Positions 18,994 through 28,777 of a stretch of 64,000 bases of DNA are shown one piece after another. The stretch comes from Arsukibacterium sp. UBA5043 (lineage in GTDB: Bacteria; Pseudomonadota; Gammaproteobacteria; Enterobacterales; Alteromonadaceae): positions 609,818 to 673,817 of the forward strand of contig DIBV01000017.1 of the NCBI GenBank assembly GCA_002415085.1, read 5' to 3'. Under the pieces are notes generated by a model. That model did not search any database and was not told the origin of the DNA. It saw nothing but the letters and a program-made list of their open reading frames with translations. Numbering within the stretch: position 1 is the first letter of the stretch; every line of letters starts with the position of its first letter. The translations under genes were made by a program, and so were the position numbers.

Positions 18994-19022
18994 TTGAAAA
19001 ATAACTATCCAGCCTTATTTAT
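18994..19022 (+). promoter_or_regulatory. Candidate promoter upstream of the small heat-shock gene
   Basis: CTTGAAA (18994-19000) is an exact sigma-32 -35 core. The spacing also allows a sigma-70 reading: TTGAAA, 16 nt, TATTAT (19017-19022). The sigma-32 -10 at this position is poor, so heat-shock control from here is possible but not shown. The leader to ibpA would be about 115 nt. Confidence 0.45.
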
Positions 19023-19053
19023 GTAGCAGGTGGCCTGATAAGGCACCTGCTAC
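19023..19053. repeat. Strong hairpin between tpx and ibpA
   Basis: GTAGCAGGTG pairs with CACCTGCTAC. A bulged G and an inner CCT/AGG extend it, with loop GATA, for 13 bp in all. No T run follows on the plus strand, so it is not a classical intrinsic terminator. It could protect the tpx mRNA 3' end or form the first stem of the ibpA leader. Confidence 0.6.
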
Positions 19054-19087
19054 AGCTTGTCACTACCACAACTGCTGACCTGCTGCT

Positions 19088-19138
19088 TACCCGTTCAATA
19101 GAAGGGTATTAATTAACCATTTTGCTATCTACAGAGGA
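19088..19138 (+). promoter_or_regulatory. Possible ROSE-like RNA thermometer in the ibpA leader
   Basis: A stem with a bulged G is formed by UACCC-G-UUC / GAA-GGGUA (19088-19108, loop AAUA). Next, UUGCU (19122-19126) can pair with the Shine-Dalgarno AGGA (19135-19138), leaving its G bulged. This is the signature of ROSE-type thermometers, which precede small heat-shock genes in proteobacteria. The final helix is only 4 bp, so this stays a candidate. Confidence 0.4.
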
Positions 19139-19145
19139 TTTGGCG

Positions 19146-19643
19146 ATGAATAATTTAGATTTTACTCCGTTTTACCGCTCCTTTATCGGCTTTGACCACC
19201 TGGCAAACCTGATGAACGCAGCAGCCCGCAACGAAAAGCAACCTGCATACCCGCCATACAATATTGAGGTTACCGGTGAAGATGAGTACTGCATCACTAT
19301 GGCTATTGCTGGCTTTAGTGAACAGGAATTGTCGATCGAGACCGAACACAATACCTTAGTGGTGCAAGGCCAGAGAGACAATAAGGATAATGGCCGTCAT
19401 TTTGTCCATCAGGGTATTGCAGAACGTAATTTTGAGCGAAAGTTTCAGTTATCTGAATATGTAAAAGTAACCGGCGCTTCGCTTGAGAATGGTTTACTGC
19501 ACATCACTCTGGTACGAGAAGTACCTGAGGCGTTAAAACCGAGAAAAATTACTATTGGCAAGAGTAAGCAGCCACACCTGGTTACTGAAGAGAGGAATAG
19601 TCAGCTGGAAACCAGTAAGGTAAAAGCTGCTGTAAACAGCTAA
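19146..19643 (+). CDS. ibpA: IbpA-like small heat-shock protein (Hsp20)
   Basis: 165 residues from the ATG at 19146, with AGAGGA 7 nt upstream; a TTG start at 19122 is rejected. The N-terminus (DFTPFYRSFIGFDHL) and the alpha-crystallin domain (YPPYNIEVTGEDEY to PRKITI, with GIAERNFERKFQL inside) match enterobacterial IbpA. These ATP-independent holdases bind unfolding proteins in the cytoplasm and hand them to DnaK/ClpB. It has a C-terminal tail of about 25 residues beyond IbpA, Ser/Lys-rich. It is likely heat-regulated, given the leader features, and lies near htpG, another heat-shock gene. Confidence 0.92.
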   Translation: MNNLDFTPFYRSFIGFDHLANLMNAAARNEKQPAYPPYNIEVTGEDEYCITMAIAGFSEQELSIETEHNTLVVQGQRDNKDNGRHFVHQGIAERNFERKFQLSEYVKVTGASLENGLLHITLVREVPEALKPRKITIGKSKQPHLVTEERNSQLETSKVKAAVNS

Positions 19644-19669
19644 AATACAGGTTGCTTACCCAGTATGAT

Positions 19670-19693
19670 AAAAGCCCTCAACCGAGGGCTTTT
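19670..19693. terminator. Bidirectional terminator between ibpA and adk
   Basis: A 10-bp stem (aaaagccctc / gagggctttt) with loop AACC. The T tract on the right serves ibpA, and the A tract on the left becomes a T tract for adk on the minus strand. Confidence 0.88.
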
Positions 19694-19744
19694 TACTTAA
19701 TTACCCAGTAAACTTATCGACCGGGTACAATAATACAGCAAATG

Positions 19745-20416
<672 letters not shown>

Positions 20417-20609
20417 TCAAATATTTATAAACCCGAATCTTTACACAATGCGCCTGCTGAGACAAGAATTTTGTCTACTGGTGCTACCTGAAGCAGCGTA
20501 TTTACTAGCCTTTAGTCGATAGCCTTGTTAACAACAGTCCCTGACGCGATTTATTCGCCAAAACGGCAAAAACTGACGTTTTTTGGTCTAATTGAATCGA
20601 ACTGTTCTA

Positions 20610-22541
20610 CTAAAGTCTGAAGCGACGCACCAGCTCCTGTAATTGTTCCGCCAACTCTGACAGCGCACGGCTGGCACTGGCTGACTGCACAACATTCTGA
20701 CTATTTTGCGCCGCCACATCACTTATCCGGTGAATATTTTTGTTGATATCACGTGATACCGTAGTTTGTTGCTCAGTAGCGCTGGCGATTTGATAAGCAG
20801 TGCTACTAATAAGCTCTACCGCCTCACTGATTGCCTGCAACGCGTTGCCTGCATTTCCGGCGCGCTCTGCTGTCGATTTTGCGGCTTCCTCACTACTCTG
20901 ATTGGCTTTTACAGCTCGCTCTGTGCCAGTCTGCAACTTGTCAATCATGTGTTTAATTTCGGTAGTAGAGTCTTTAGTGCGGCTGGCCAGAGTTCGCACC
21001 TCATCGGCTACAACAGCGAAACCCCGACCGCTTTCGCCTGCTCTTGCCGCCTCTATCGCCGCATTGAGCGCAAGCAGGTTGGTTTGCTCGGCGATGCTCT
21101 CAATCACTTGCAAAATACTACCTATATGATCGCTATCTTTCTTGAGCAGATTAATGATTTCCGAAGCATTGCTAACCTGCGTGGTAAGTTTAATCAAATC
21201 GTTTAAGGTCGTACTGACAATTTGCTGGCCAAGCGCTGTTTCACGCTCTGCTGCGGTTGCCGCCTGCGCGGTCTGTTGTGTATTGCGTGACACTTCTTCA
21301 AGAGAGCTGGTCATTTCATTCATTGCTACAGCAGAACTGTTAATTTCACTGTTTTGTTGTTCAATGCCATCGCGGGTTTGGCCATTTATCTGAGCAAGTT
21401 CTGTCGCTGCTGAGGCGACCTGATCCGAATAATCACCCACCTGACTAATCATTTGCCGTAAATTCTGCTGCATAGTGGTAATCGATGCTAACAGGCTGTC
21501 GCCATCTCCTGGTTTGAGCTTTATATCTGTCGTCAGGTCACCAGCCGCTACCTCACGAACAACGGCTGCCACATACTCAGGTTCACCGCCCAGAATTTTT
21601 GTTACATTTCTGACCAGAAAAATACAAATTAGCGCGGCTATAGCGACTACAATTGCTGAAATAAGCAGTAGCGTCCATAACATACTGCGAACTGCAACAA
21701 GCGCTTGTGCTTCACGACTCTCCAATACCAGTGACCACCCAAGCATCGGAATAAAGTTATAACTACCTATTACTTTTTCAGCAGCAGCGTTTGCATATTG
21801 ACCTACACCGCTTCGCTTATTTCTGGTGGCCTCTGCTGCCTCAGTACTTAATGAACCGCTGACGCCTTGTAACGAGGGAGCATCGGTAATAGCATCGCCT
21901 GCACTGTCCAGCAGGTAAATCTCGGTGTAGCTGTTTCTGCTCAGCGCGTTTACCATCTCAAAAATAGTACTAAGCTGCACTGCGCCACGCATAACACCAA
22001 CAATCTGACCATTGTCGCGAATTGGAATAGCGATGGTACTCACTCTGGCACCGGTTGCTCTGGAAATAATCGGCTCGGAAAACGTATCTTGGCCGGCGAT
22101 AGCTTGTTTAAACCAGGTCCGGTCCGCTACGTTGAAGTCCTGCGCCTCTGCTGATGAAAGCATCCTGGACTGGCCATTGGCATAACTAACGCCTACTTGG
22201 CCACGACCGTCCGGGCCTACCACAAATATCGTATCGTAGTAGCCCTGACTCTGTGCCATCGCTTGTAGTAACTGAGCGCTCTGGTTCACATCTCCCTGCT
22301 GAACTGGACTCAAGCTAGCCAGATAACGCATCTCTTCCTGTCGCACCAGCAGCCACTGGGTAAATGCTTCAGAGTTTGCGCGGCCATTATCCTGTAAACC
22401 ACTCAATACGGCTTCAGTGCGGGCATTTTTATATTCAACAAATACCAGACTGGTCAGGGTCACTATTGACAATAATATCAGCCCGACCATACTTGCCGTC
22501 AGGCGCACACCAAAGCTAAGATTCTTCCAGCTCGACAACAT
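20610..22541 (-). CDS. Methyl-accepting chemotaxis protein with double Cache sensor
   Basis: 643 residues. TM1 is about 12-32. A periplasmic dCache-type sensor follows (about 35-280, with [10 protein letters not shown] and [12 protein letters not shown] typical of dCache_1). TM2 is about 287-310 and a HAMP domain about 311-365. The cytoplasmic signalling domain contains the conserved hairpin tip ([18 protein letters not shown]) and flanking methylation helices. It senses a small molecule, often an amino or organic acid in this family, and controls CheA. There is no C-terminal CheR-binding pentapeptide (it ends RRFRL). TAGGAG precedes the start. It is not linked to other che genes here. Confidence 0.93.
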   Translation of the reverse strand: MLSSWKNLSFGVRLTASMVGLILLSIVTLTSLVFVEYKNARTEAVLSGLQDNGRANSEAFTQWLLVRQEEMRYLASLSPVQQGDVNQSAQLLQAMAQSQGYYDTIFVVGPDGRGQVGVSYANGQSRMLSSAEAQDFNVADRTWFKQAIAGQDTFSEPIISRATGARVSTIAIPIRDNGQIVGVMRGAVQLSTIFEMVNALSRNSYTEIYLLDSAGDAITDAPSLQGVSGSLSTEAAEATRNKRSGVGQYANAAAEKVIGSYNFIPMLGWSLVLESREAQALVAVRSMLWTLLLISAIVVAIAALICIFLVRNVTKILGGEPEYVAAVVREVAAGDLTTDIKLKPGDGDSLLASITTMQQNLRQMISQVGDYSDQVASAATELAQINGQTRDGIEQQNSEINSSAVAMNEMTSSLEEVSRNTQQTAQAATAAERETALGQQIVSTTLNDLIKLTTQVSNASEIINLLKKDSDHIGSILQVIESIAEQTNLLALNAAIEAARAGESGRGFAVVADEVRTLASRTKDSTTEIKHMIDKLQTGTERAVKANQSSEEAAKSTAERAGNAGNALQAISEAVELISSTAYQIASATEQQTTVSRDINKNIHRISDVAAQNSQNVVQSASASRALSELAEQLQELVRRFRL

Positions 22542-22618
22542 TACCTACTCCTAAACCGCCAACGGATAATGGACTGAGTATAGTTAGCCAACAGTAAGAT
22601 GCGAGCAGGATACAGAAA

Positions 22619-22654
22619 TAAAAAAACCCGCTGGGGCCTGAGCACCTAGCGGGC
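22619..22654 (-). terminator. Intrinsic terminator downstream of htpG
   Basis: Arms CCCGCT (22627-22632) and AGCGGG (22648-22653), extended inward with one mismatch, are followed by seven T on the minus strand. Confidence 0.85.
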
Positions 22655-22674
22655 TTGCATTGGATAACTGACCG

Positions 22675-24600
22675 TTACTTTGCCAGCGACAACAATAAGT
22701 TATTCAACCGGGTTACATAACTGGCAGGATTTTTTAAACTACCACGCTCTGCCAGTAACGCTTGCTCAAACAGCACCTGCGCCCATTCATTGAAACGCGA
22801 GTCATCAGCTTCATCGGCAATGTGTTTTACCAGTTGATGCTCTGGATTCAGCTCAAATATAGGCTTCACATCCGGCACCTTCTGACCCACTGATTCCATC
22901 AGTTTCATCATCTGAGTACTCATATCGTGCTCATCAGTAACCACACATGCCGGGCTGTCGGTTAAGCGATGACTCACCTTAACCTCTTTTACTTCATCAC
23001 CAAGTGCTGTTTTGAACCGCGCCAGTACACTGGCAAACGCCTCTGCTGTTTCTTGCTGGGCTTTTTGGGTTTCTTCATCATCCAGTTTGGACAAATCTAA
23101 ACCACCTTTAGCTACCGAGCGTAGTTTCTTTTCGCTAAACTCAGGTAAATGCTGAATTAACCACTCGTCAATCCGATCAGAAAGCAGCAGCACTTCAATG
23201 CCTTTTTTGCGGAACACTTCCAGATGGGGGCTGTGCCTGGCAGCCTGATAGCTATCGGCTACCACGTAGTAGATTTCGTCCTGGCCTTCTTTCATCCGGC
23301 CAATATAATCTGCCAGCGAGACATTCTGAGTGGCGTCATCGTTATGTGTAGACGCAAAACGCAACAAACCGGCAATCTGCTCTTTGTTGGCCATGTCTTC
23401 AGCCGGGCCTTCTTTCAGCACCTGACCAAACTCATCCCAGAACAGTTGATATTGCTCAGGATCCTTTGCCAGTTTATCCAGCATTTTTAAGGTACGATTG
23501 GTGCAGCCTTTGCGCAGGCTCTGAGTAACTTTGGTGTCCTGTAGAATTTCCCGCGATACGTTTAGCGGCAAATCACTCGAGTCCAGCACGCCTTTGATAA
23601 AGCGCAGGTAACTTGGCATAAACTGCTCGGCGTCATCCATGATAAATACGCGCTGTACATAAAGTTTCAGACCATGTTTCGCTTCGCGATTCCACATATC
23701 GAACGGTGCTTTTTTCGGCACATACAATAAACTGGTGTAATTGCTGCTGCCTTCAACCTTATTGTGGCTCCAGCTAAGCGGCTCACTCCAGTCATGAGAG
23801 ATATGCTTATAAAACTCCTGATATTCCGGCTCAGTTATTTCTGATTTGTCACGGGTCCATAGTGCGGTCGCTTTGTTCACTGCCTGCCAGCTACCTTCGG
23901 TAGCGGGAACGGTTTCGCCGTCTTCTTCACGTTCTGGCGAGCCTTCCTGCCACATTTCTACCGGAATACTAATATGGTCAGAATATTTGGTAATAATACT
24001 TTCTACTTTCCAGCGGCTTAAAAATTCATCTTCGCCGTCCCGCAGGTGCAGAATAATGTCGGTACCACGACTGTCTTTGGAAATCGGCGCCAGAGTATAT
24101 TCACCTTCACCGGCGGACTCCCACTCCACCGCTTGATCTGTACCGGCTTTACGGGTACGCACCGTTACTTTGTCTGCAACGATAAACGCTGAATAAAATC
24201 CGACTCCAAACTGACCAATCAATTTAGAGTCTTTGCTTTGGTCGCCAGATAATTGCGAGAAAAATTCTTTGGTCCCTGACTTGGCAATAGTCCCCAAATG
24301 AGAAATTACCTCTTGCTCAGTCATCCCGATACCATTGTCGCTGACGGTCAGGGTCTTATTAGCTTCATCCAGACTGATCCGGACTTTTAATTCACCATCA
24401 TCGCCATAAAGACTGGAATCAGATAAAGCAAGAAAACGCAGTTTATCTGCGGCATCGGAAGCATTTGATACCAGTTCACGCAGAAAAATTTCCTTGTTGG
24501 AATACAGTGAATGGATCATCAGGTTCAGCAGTTGTTTAACTTCAGCCTGAAAGCCATGAGTCTGCTTCTGTCCAGGGTTAGTGGCAGTATTATCACTCAT
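22675..24600 (-). CDS. htpG: Chaperone protein HtpG (bacterial Hsp90)
   Basis: 641 residues. It is an ATP-dependent cytosolic chaperone dimer. The N-terminal GHKL ATPase domain has [16 protein letters not shown] (Glu-Asn catalytic pair), DNGIGM and [11 protein letters not shown]. The middle domain carries the catalytic Arg region ([11 protein letters not shown]), and the C-terminal dimerisation domain is complete. It is a single-gene unit with its own sigma-32 promoter upstream and a terminator downstream, lying in the conserved adk-htpG-recR-ybaB-dnaX-apt order. GAGGA precedes the start. Confidence 0.97.
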   Translation of the reverse strand: MSDNTATNPGQKQTHGFQAEVKQLLNLMIHSLYSNKEIFLRELVSNASDAADKLRFLALSDSSLYGDDGELKVRISLDEANKTLTVSDNGIGMTEQEVISHLGTIAKSGTKEFFSQLSGDQSKDSKLIGQFGVGFYSAFIVADKVTVRTRKAGTDQAVEWESAGEGEYTLAPISKDSRGTDIILHLRDGEDEFLSRWKVESIITKYSDHISIPVEMWQEGSPEREEDGETVPATEGSWQAVNKATALWTRDKSEITEPEYQEFYKHISHDWSEPLSWSHNKVEGSSNYTSLLYVPKKAPFDMWNREAKHGLKLYVQRVFIMDDAEQFMPSYLRFIKGVLDSSDLPLNVSREILQDTKVTQSLRKGCTNRTLKMLDKLAKDPEQYQLFWDEFGQVLKEGPAEDMANKEQIAGLLRFASTHNDDATQNVSLADYIGRMKEGQDEIYYVVADSYQAARHSPHLEVFRKKGIEVLLLSDRIDEWLIQHLPEFSEKKLRSVAKGGLDLSKLDDEETQKAQQETAEAFASVLARFKTALGDEVKEVKVSHRLTDSPACVVTDEHDMSTQMMKLMESVGQKVPDVKPIFELNPEHQLVKHIADEADDSRFNEWAQVLFEQALLAERGSLKNPASYVTRLNNLLLSLAK

Positions 24601-24666
24601 TATCGGGTCCTCGAACGTAGTGTTAGCAAAAATAATAAAACGCGGCTGCGTTGATCAGTTGCCAGT

Positions 24667-24696
24667 TATATGGGGTAACCGGCGACAGAATTCAAG
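24667..24696 (-). promoter_or_regulatory. Sigma-32 heat-shock promoter of htpG
   Basis: On the minus strand CTTGAA (24691-24696), a 15-nt spacer, then CCCCATATA (24667-24675). This is a near-perfect match to the RpoH consensus (CTTGAAA-N-CCCCATNTA). The start of transcription would be about 60 nt before the htpG ATG. Confidence 0.88.
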
Positions 24697-24734
24697 CTAT
24701 AAAAATACGCGGGTATTACGCAGGTATAAAATAA

Positions 24735-25337
24735 TCAGAAGGATTTGCGGCCACTAAAGGCATGGGACAAGGTAGTACCATCGATGTACTCGAGCTCACC
24801 ACCCACCGGTACCCCCTGAGCTAAACGGGTGACCGGAATAGTATATTTATGGCATAACTCTGCCAGATAAAATGCGGTCGCATCGCCTTCCACCGTAGGA
24901 TTAGTTGCCAGGATAACTTCAGTGATATGGCCCTTTGCTAACTGTTTATCCAGTCGGTCCAGCCCCAGCTCAGCAGGCCCGATGCCATCCAGGGGCGAGA
25001 TATACCCCATTAATACAAAGTACAGGCCGTTAAACTGACCGGTATGTTCAATCGCCAGCTGATCAGACGCTGAGCCGACAACACACAACGTACCTGCCTG
25101 CGCTCGGGCAGGATCGGCACAAAGCGCGCACAACTCTGTTTCACAGAAAGTGCGGCAACACTGACAATGCCCTACTTTTTCCATCGCTTTTGTCAGGGCA
25201 GCGCCCAGTCTTGCGCCCCCTTCGCGGTTGCGTTCAAGTAACTGAAAAGCCATACGCTGCGCAGATTTAGGCCCCACACCGGGTAACACCCGCAAGGTTT
25301 CTATTAATTGCTGAACTAAAGGGGCCAATTTACTCAT
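24735..25337 (-). CDS. recR: Recombination protein RecR
   Basis: 200 residues. RecR works with RecO and RecF to load RecA at gaps. Seen: the N-terminal helix-hairpin-helix ([14 protein letters not shown]), a Cys4 zinc finger ([16 protein letters not shown], about 58-73), and a Toprim domain ([13 protein letters not shown], then [11 protein letters not shown]). It starts 18 bp after ybaB, so ybaB-recR is one unit, probably also with dnaX as in E. coli. Confidence 0.96.
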   Translation of the reverse strand: MSKLAPLVQQLIETLRVLPGVGPKSAQRMAFQLLERNREGGARLGAALTKAMEKVGHCQCCRTFCETELCALCADPARAQAGTLCVVGSASDQLAIEHTGQFNGLYFVLMGYISPLDGIGPAELGLDRLDKQLAKGHITEVILATNPTVEGDATAFYLAELCHKYTIPVTRLAQGVPVGGELEYIDGTTLSHAFSGRKSF

Positions 25338-25355
25338 AAGGATTAATTATCTTAA

Positions 25356-25682
25356 TTAAAATGGTAGTTTCATACCTGGAGGTAATTGCATGCCACCTGT
25401 TACTTTGGCCATCTGCTCTTTGTTGTTTTCTTCAACCCGACGCACCGCATCGTTCATGGCCGCAGCCACTAAATCTTCCAACATTTCCTTGTCATCGGCC
25501 AGCAAGCTGTCGTCTATTTCAACCCGGCGGACATTATGGCCACCTGTCATGGTAATTTTAACCAGGCCCGCCCCCGACTCACCGGTCACTTCCATATTGG
25601 CAATCTCGGCTTGCACCTTCTGCATTTTTTCCTGCATGGCTTGCGCCTGCTTCATAATATTGCCCATACCACCTTTAAACAT
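25356..25682 (-). CDS. ybaB: YbaB/EbfC family nucleoid-associated protein
   Basis: 108 residues. A small DNA-binding protein that dimerises into a tweezer-like shape. Seen: an N-terminal helical part ([18 protein letters not shown]), the [17 protein letters not shown] beta stretch, and the C-terminal tail rich in Pro/Met/Gly. Length matches E. coli YbaB (109). It sits between dnaX and recR as in most gammaproteobacteria. An 84-bp gap to dnaX holds no terminator. Confidence 0.95.
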   Translation of the reverse strand: MFKGGMGNIMKQAQAMQEKMQKVQAEIANMEVTGESGAGLVKITMTGGHNVRRVEIDDSLLADDKEMLEDLVAAAMNDAVRRVEENNKEQMAKVTGGMQLPPGMKLPF

Positions 25683-25766
25683 AATTTAATCTCTCTTTTA
25701 ACATTGCTGGCGTCAAGATAATCAGTAACGCCATAAATTACAAGATAACCCCTACTGGCGCAAAGG

Positions 25767-27875
25767 CTAGTTTACCTGCAAGGTGTCTAACAACAAACTG
25801 GCATCAAATTGCTGTTGCAATTGGTGTACATTAGGATCGTGCTGCATCAGCCTGCTGACATAGCTAAGCCGCTCCTGCTCAATTCGCTGCTGAATTGCCA
25901 ACGGGCATTGCTCGACGTTGTTGCTGTAATTGATTGCCAGCTGCAACGATTGGCCCATGGCATCCGATAATAAATTCTGCAACTGGTTACGAAACGCTTC
26001 GTTATCCAGATGCTGTTGACTCTGCTGTACCTGCAAGGTCAGCTGTTGCTGATCCAGTTGCATCGCACTGTTAAGCAAAAAAAGTCGCATCAGACCACCA
26101 ACCGGCATTTTTTCAATAAGGGCGGCCCAACTATCGACTTCAGCCGCAAATCGGACCGAAAAATTCTGCTCATTAATCTCGCCGTCAAATGCCTTCGCGG
26201 GTTCTGCCTGCTGATGGCTTTGCTGCCACAACGAATCGAGCATCGCCTGATTTGCCGGATCCTCAGGATAGAGCTGCTCGGGTTCTGGCTCTGCCTCATC
26301 CGGATACTCTGCCATAGCGTGGTGATCAGCCGCTGGTGCGCTATCAGGCCGCCTAACCGGCTGCATTTGCCCAGCAGATTTTGTTACCGCTGCGCCGGGT
26401 TGCTCATTGATAACATCCGGGGCTGGGGCTGGCACCGGTGCTGGCCGGTGCTCAGGCTTTTTTGGCGATAAATCACCCACATCTGACGTCAGACCCCGGC
26501 GTTTAATAATGCTGGCAGTTAAGGGGTCAATACTGGCGGCAGGGGCCGCTTTCATTGCCTGCACGTTAGCAACGGGTTCAGCGGCACCAGAGTCAACCGT
26601 TGGCACTGGCTGCGATGGCGCGACGTTTGGCATAGCTTCTGGTTGAGCAGGCAGCTGGGAGTCTGTCGTTTTCGCAGCCTCACCCTCGACAGCGGCAGGC
26701 TGAACAGCATAGGCTGCAGATCCGGATGTTTGTGGAGATTGAGCATCTGCTGTTCTGCCCGCTGGAGTCGGGGTTACGCCAGCTGCGCCAGCCGGAGCTG
26801 GCACAAAGGCCAGTGCCCGCAATAATGCCATCTCTAAACCCGTGCGTTCATCCGGGGCATAGCGTAGCTCGCGTTTGCCACTAATCAATAACTGATAATA
26901 AATCTGCAATGCTTCAGGGCTTTGGCTGGCAGCCAGCTCCGTTACAAACTCAGGCTGCTCTGACAGCTGCGCTGCCGTCGGTTCAAGCTGCGTTAATGCG
27001 CCCTGATGTAGCAGGCTGAGCATGTCATCCAGTACTGAACTGTAACTGTTATGCTGACTGATCAGTGCGTTTAATTCAGCTTGCAACGCCTGGAAATCTT
27101 GTCGCAAAATAGCACTGAGCATTGCACTGGCAAACTGCTGGTCTAAAAACCCCAGCATTTCACGCACGGTATCAAGACTAAGCTGGCTATTACTTTGCGC
27201 TATCGCCTGATCCGTTAAGCTAAGCGAGTCACGCAAACTACCATTCGCCGCCTTTGCCAGAAGCGTTAACGCCGCAGTTTCAAACGGGATCTGTTCTTGC
27301 TGCAATACATAAGCCAGATGGCCAGCAATCTGATCAGGACTCAGCGCCTTTAAACTAAATTGCAAACAGCGTGACAACACTGTCACCGGTAATTTCTGCG
27401 GATCTGTGGTCGCCAGTAGGAATTTTACATGTGGCGGTGGCTCTTCCAGCGTTTTCAGCAAGGCATTAAAGCTATGGCGCGACAGCATATGCACTTCGTC
27501 AATCAGATAAACTTTAAAGCGACCCCGACTGGGCGCATATTGGACGTTGTCGAGTAAGTCGCGGGTATCTTCGACCTTTGTCCGTGAGGCGGCATCAATT
27601 TCCAGTAAGTCGACAAAATTGCCAGCATCAATTTCCTGGCAGGCGCTGCAAACACCACAAGGGGTAGCCGTAATACCAGTTTCACAATTTAAACTTTTGG
27701 CAAAAATGCGGGCTATAGTGGTTTTACCGACCCCACGGGTGCCGGTAAACAAATAGGCATGGTGCAGTCGGCTGCTGGTCAGCGCATTGCTCAACGCAAC
27801 TTTGACATGGCTCTGGCCAACCAGTTCACTAAACTGTTTTGGCCGCCATTTTCTTGCTAAAACCTGATAACTCAT
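25767..27875 (-). CDS. dnaX: DNA polymerase III subunits tau and gamma
   Basis: 702 residues for tau. It is the AAA+ clamp-loader ATPase: Walker A GTRGVGKT (45-52), zinc-binding Cys64, Cys73, Cys76 and Cys79, DEVHML as Walker B and LLATTDPQKLP as sensor 1. Domain III ends near 370. A Pro/Ala/Gln-rich linker (about 370-560) and the tau-specific DnaB- and alpha-binding domains follow. An A AAA AAG slippery heptamer at 26457-26463 in the reading frame predicts a -1 frameshift product gamma of about 474 residues. Neighbours apt (45 bp upstream) and ybaB are as in E. coli. Confidence 0.96.
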   Translation of the reverse strand: MSYQVLARKWRPKQFSELVGQSHVKVALSNALTSSRLHHAYLFTGTRGVGKTTIARIFAKSLNCETGITATPCGVCSACQEIDAGNFVDLLEIDAASRTKVEDTRDLLDNVQYAPSRGRFKVYLIDEVHMLSRHSFNALLKTLEEPPPHVKFLLATTDPQKLPVTVLSRCLQFSLKALSPDQIAGHLAYVLQQEQIPFETAALTLLAKAANGSLRDSLSLTDQAIAQSNSQLSLDTVREMLGFLDQQFASAMLSAILRQDFQALQAELNALISQHNSYSSVLDDMLSLLHQGALTQLEPTAAQLSEQPEFVTELAASQSPEALQIYYQLLISGKRELRYAPDERTGLEMALLRALAFVPAPAGAAGVTPTPAGRTADAQSPQTSGSAAYAVQPAAVEGEAAKTTDSQLPAQPEAMPNVAPSQPVPTVDSGAAEPVANVQAMKAAPAASIDPLTASIIKRRGLTSDVGDLSPKKPEHRPAPVPAPAPDVINEQPGAAVTKSAGQMQPVRRPDSAPAADHHAMAEYPDEAEPEPEQLYPEDPANQAMLDSLWQQSHQQAEPAKAFDGEINEQNFSVRFAAEVDSWAALIEKMPVGGLMRLFLLNSAMQLDQQQLTLQVQQSQQHLDNEAFRNQLQNLLSDAMGQSLQLAINYSNNVEQCPLAIQQRIEQERLSYVSRLMQHDPNVHQLQQQFDASLLLDTLQVN
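26432..26463 (-). promoter_or_regulatory. Programmed -1 ribosomal frameshift signal in dnaX
   Basis: The minus strand reads CCA AAA AAG CCT GAG in frame, giving the heptamer A AAA AAG (26463-26457). After a -1 slip the ribosome reads GCC then TGA (26454-26452). Five nt past the heptamer is a 7-bp GC-rich hairpin, GCACCGG / CCGGTGC with loop CCAGCA (26451-26432). Heptamer, spacing, hairpin and immediate stop reproduce the E. coli dnaX signal that makes gamma. An upstream SD-like stimulator is weak (GGGTGA). Confidence 0.85.
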
Positions 27876-27920
27876 GCCACAGCCTGATGCTTAAAGAAGG
27901 GATCTGACACCAGCCTAAAC

Positions 27921-28469
27921 TTATTCGCCGCTATACTCAACCAGACTTAGAATATTTAAACCCAGCCCCTGTAACCTATCCACCCCACCAAGTTCAGGTA
28001 AGGTAATAACGAATGCGGCATGATCAACTATTCCACCCAGGCGCCGCACCAGTTGCACCGTGGCATCAATGGTACCCCCGGTTGCTAACAGGTCATCAAC
28101 CAGCAATACTTTATCACCAGCTTCTATCGCATCGGCATGTAATTCCAGGGCATCTTCGCCATACTCCAGAGTATAGCTTTGAGAAATACGCTCGCGCGGT
28201 AGCTTTCCTGGTTTACGAACCGGCACAAAAGGAATACCCAGCGCATAAGATAGCGGAGCGCCAAATATAAAGCCACGTGATTCAGTACCAATAATTTTCT
28301 CTATACCTTTGTCTGCATAGTATGTCGCAAAAGCATCAATCACTTTTTTAAAAGCCGGACCATCCTGCATCAGGCTGGTAACATCGCGAAAGGTAATACC
28401 CGGCTTCGGATAATCAGGCACGGTTTTAATCACTGCTTTTAATTCAGAGGCTAACTGTTGAAAATTCAT
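27921..28469 (-). CDS. apt: Adenine phosphoribosyltransferase
   Basis: 182 residues. It salvages adenine to AMP using PRPP in the cytoplasm. The PRPP-binding motif [13 protein letters not shown] (about 122-134), the flexible-loop region [12 protein letters not shown] and the N-terminal [14 protein letters not shown] are present. Length matches E. coli Apt (183). It precedes dnaX in the same direction with a 45-bp gap, so apt-dnaX-ybaB-recR may share transcripts. A 39-codon membrane-peptide gene lies 40 bp upstream. Confidence 0.96.
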   Translation of the reverse strand: MNFQQLASELKAVIKTVPDYPKPGITFRDVTSLMQDGPAFKKVIDAFATYYADKGIEKIIGTESRGFIFGAPLSYALGIPFVPVRKPGKLPRERISQSYTLEYGEDALELHADAIEAGDKVLLVDDLLATGGTIDATVQLVRRLGGIVDHAAFVITLPELGGVDRLQGLGLNILSLVEYSGE

Positions 28470-28509
28470 GGTACTACCTTTTCAGACTGGTTTTCGCTGA
28501 CGTTTTAAA

Positions 28510-28629
28510 TCAGAACAAAAGTTGTACCCAGCGCACAATTGGCACCAGGCAAAGCAAAGCAACAAAAACGGCCACAAAAGCCAGAAACTGCCAAAAATTA
28601 AACGAGTCTTTAAAATTTTCGTCGGCCAT
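28510..28629 (-). CDS. Short single-span membrane peptide upstream of apt
   Basis: 39 residues from an ATG at 28629, with GAGTGG about 4 nt upstream. The N-terminus is charged (MADENFKDSFNFW); residues about 14-33 are a continuous hydrophobic helix (FLAFVAVFVALLCLVPI), then VRWVQLLF. The charge layout, one membrane span and the position 40 bp before apt in the same direction suggest a real small protein. I do not recognise the family. A different frame over the same bases is longer but lacks such an organised pattern. Confidence 0.5.
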   Translation of the reverse strand: MADENFKDSFNFWQFLAFVAVFVALLCLVPIVRWVQLLF

Positions 28630-28718
28630 GCAATCCACTCTTTGCTGATAATGAACATTTTAAGGGCGCTAATGGTAATGAATTTAATGCGCTTTGAAAA
28701 GCATTCCACGCCAATATC

Positions 28719-28750
28719 CTAAAAGAAAAGCCCCGCGTCATGCGGGGCTT
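28719..28750 (-). terminator. Intrinsic terminator downstream of the first TonB-dependent receptor
   Basis: A 9-bp stem (aagccccgc / gcggggctt) with a 5-nt loop. On the minus strand TTTTCTTTT follows. Confidence 0.9.
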
Positions 28751-28777
28751 GATATTTAGCTTTGTACTGCTGTCAGC

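Noticed and set aside
19023-19053. Strong hairpin after tpx read as an intrinsic terminator.
   Set aside because: No T run follows on the plus strand; kept only as a hairpin of unknown role.
28482-28709. A 75-codon minus-strand frame over the short peptide gene upstream of apt.
   Set aside because: It is rich in Trp, Phe and Cys without organised membrane topology. The alternative frame 28510-28629 has a better start and a clean helix.
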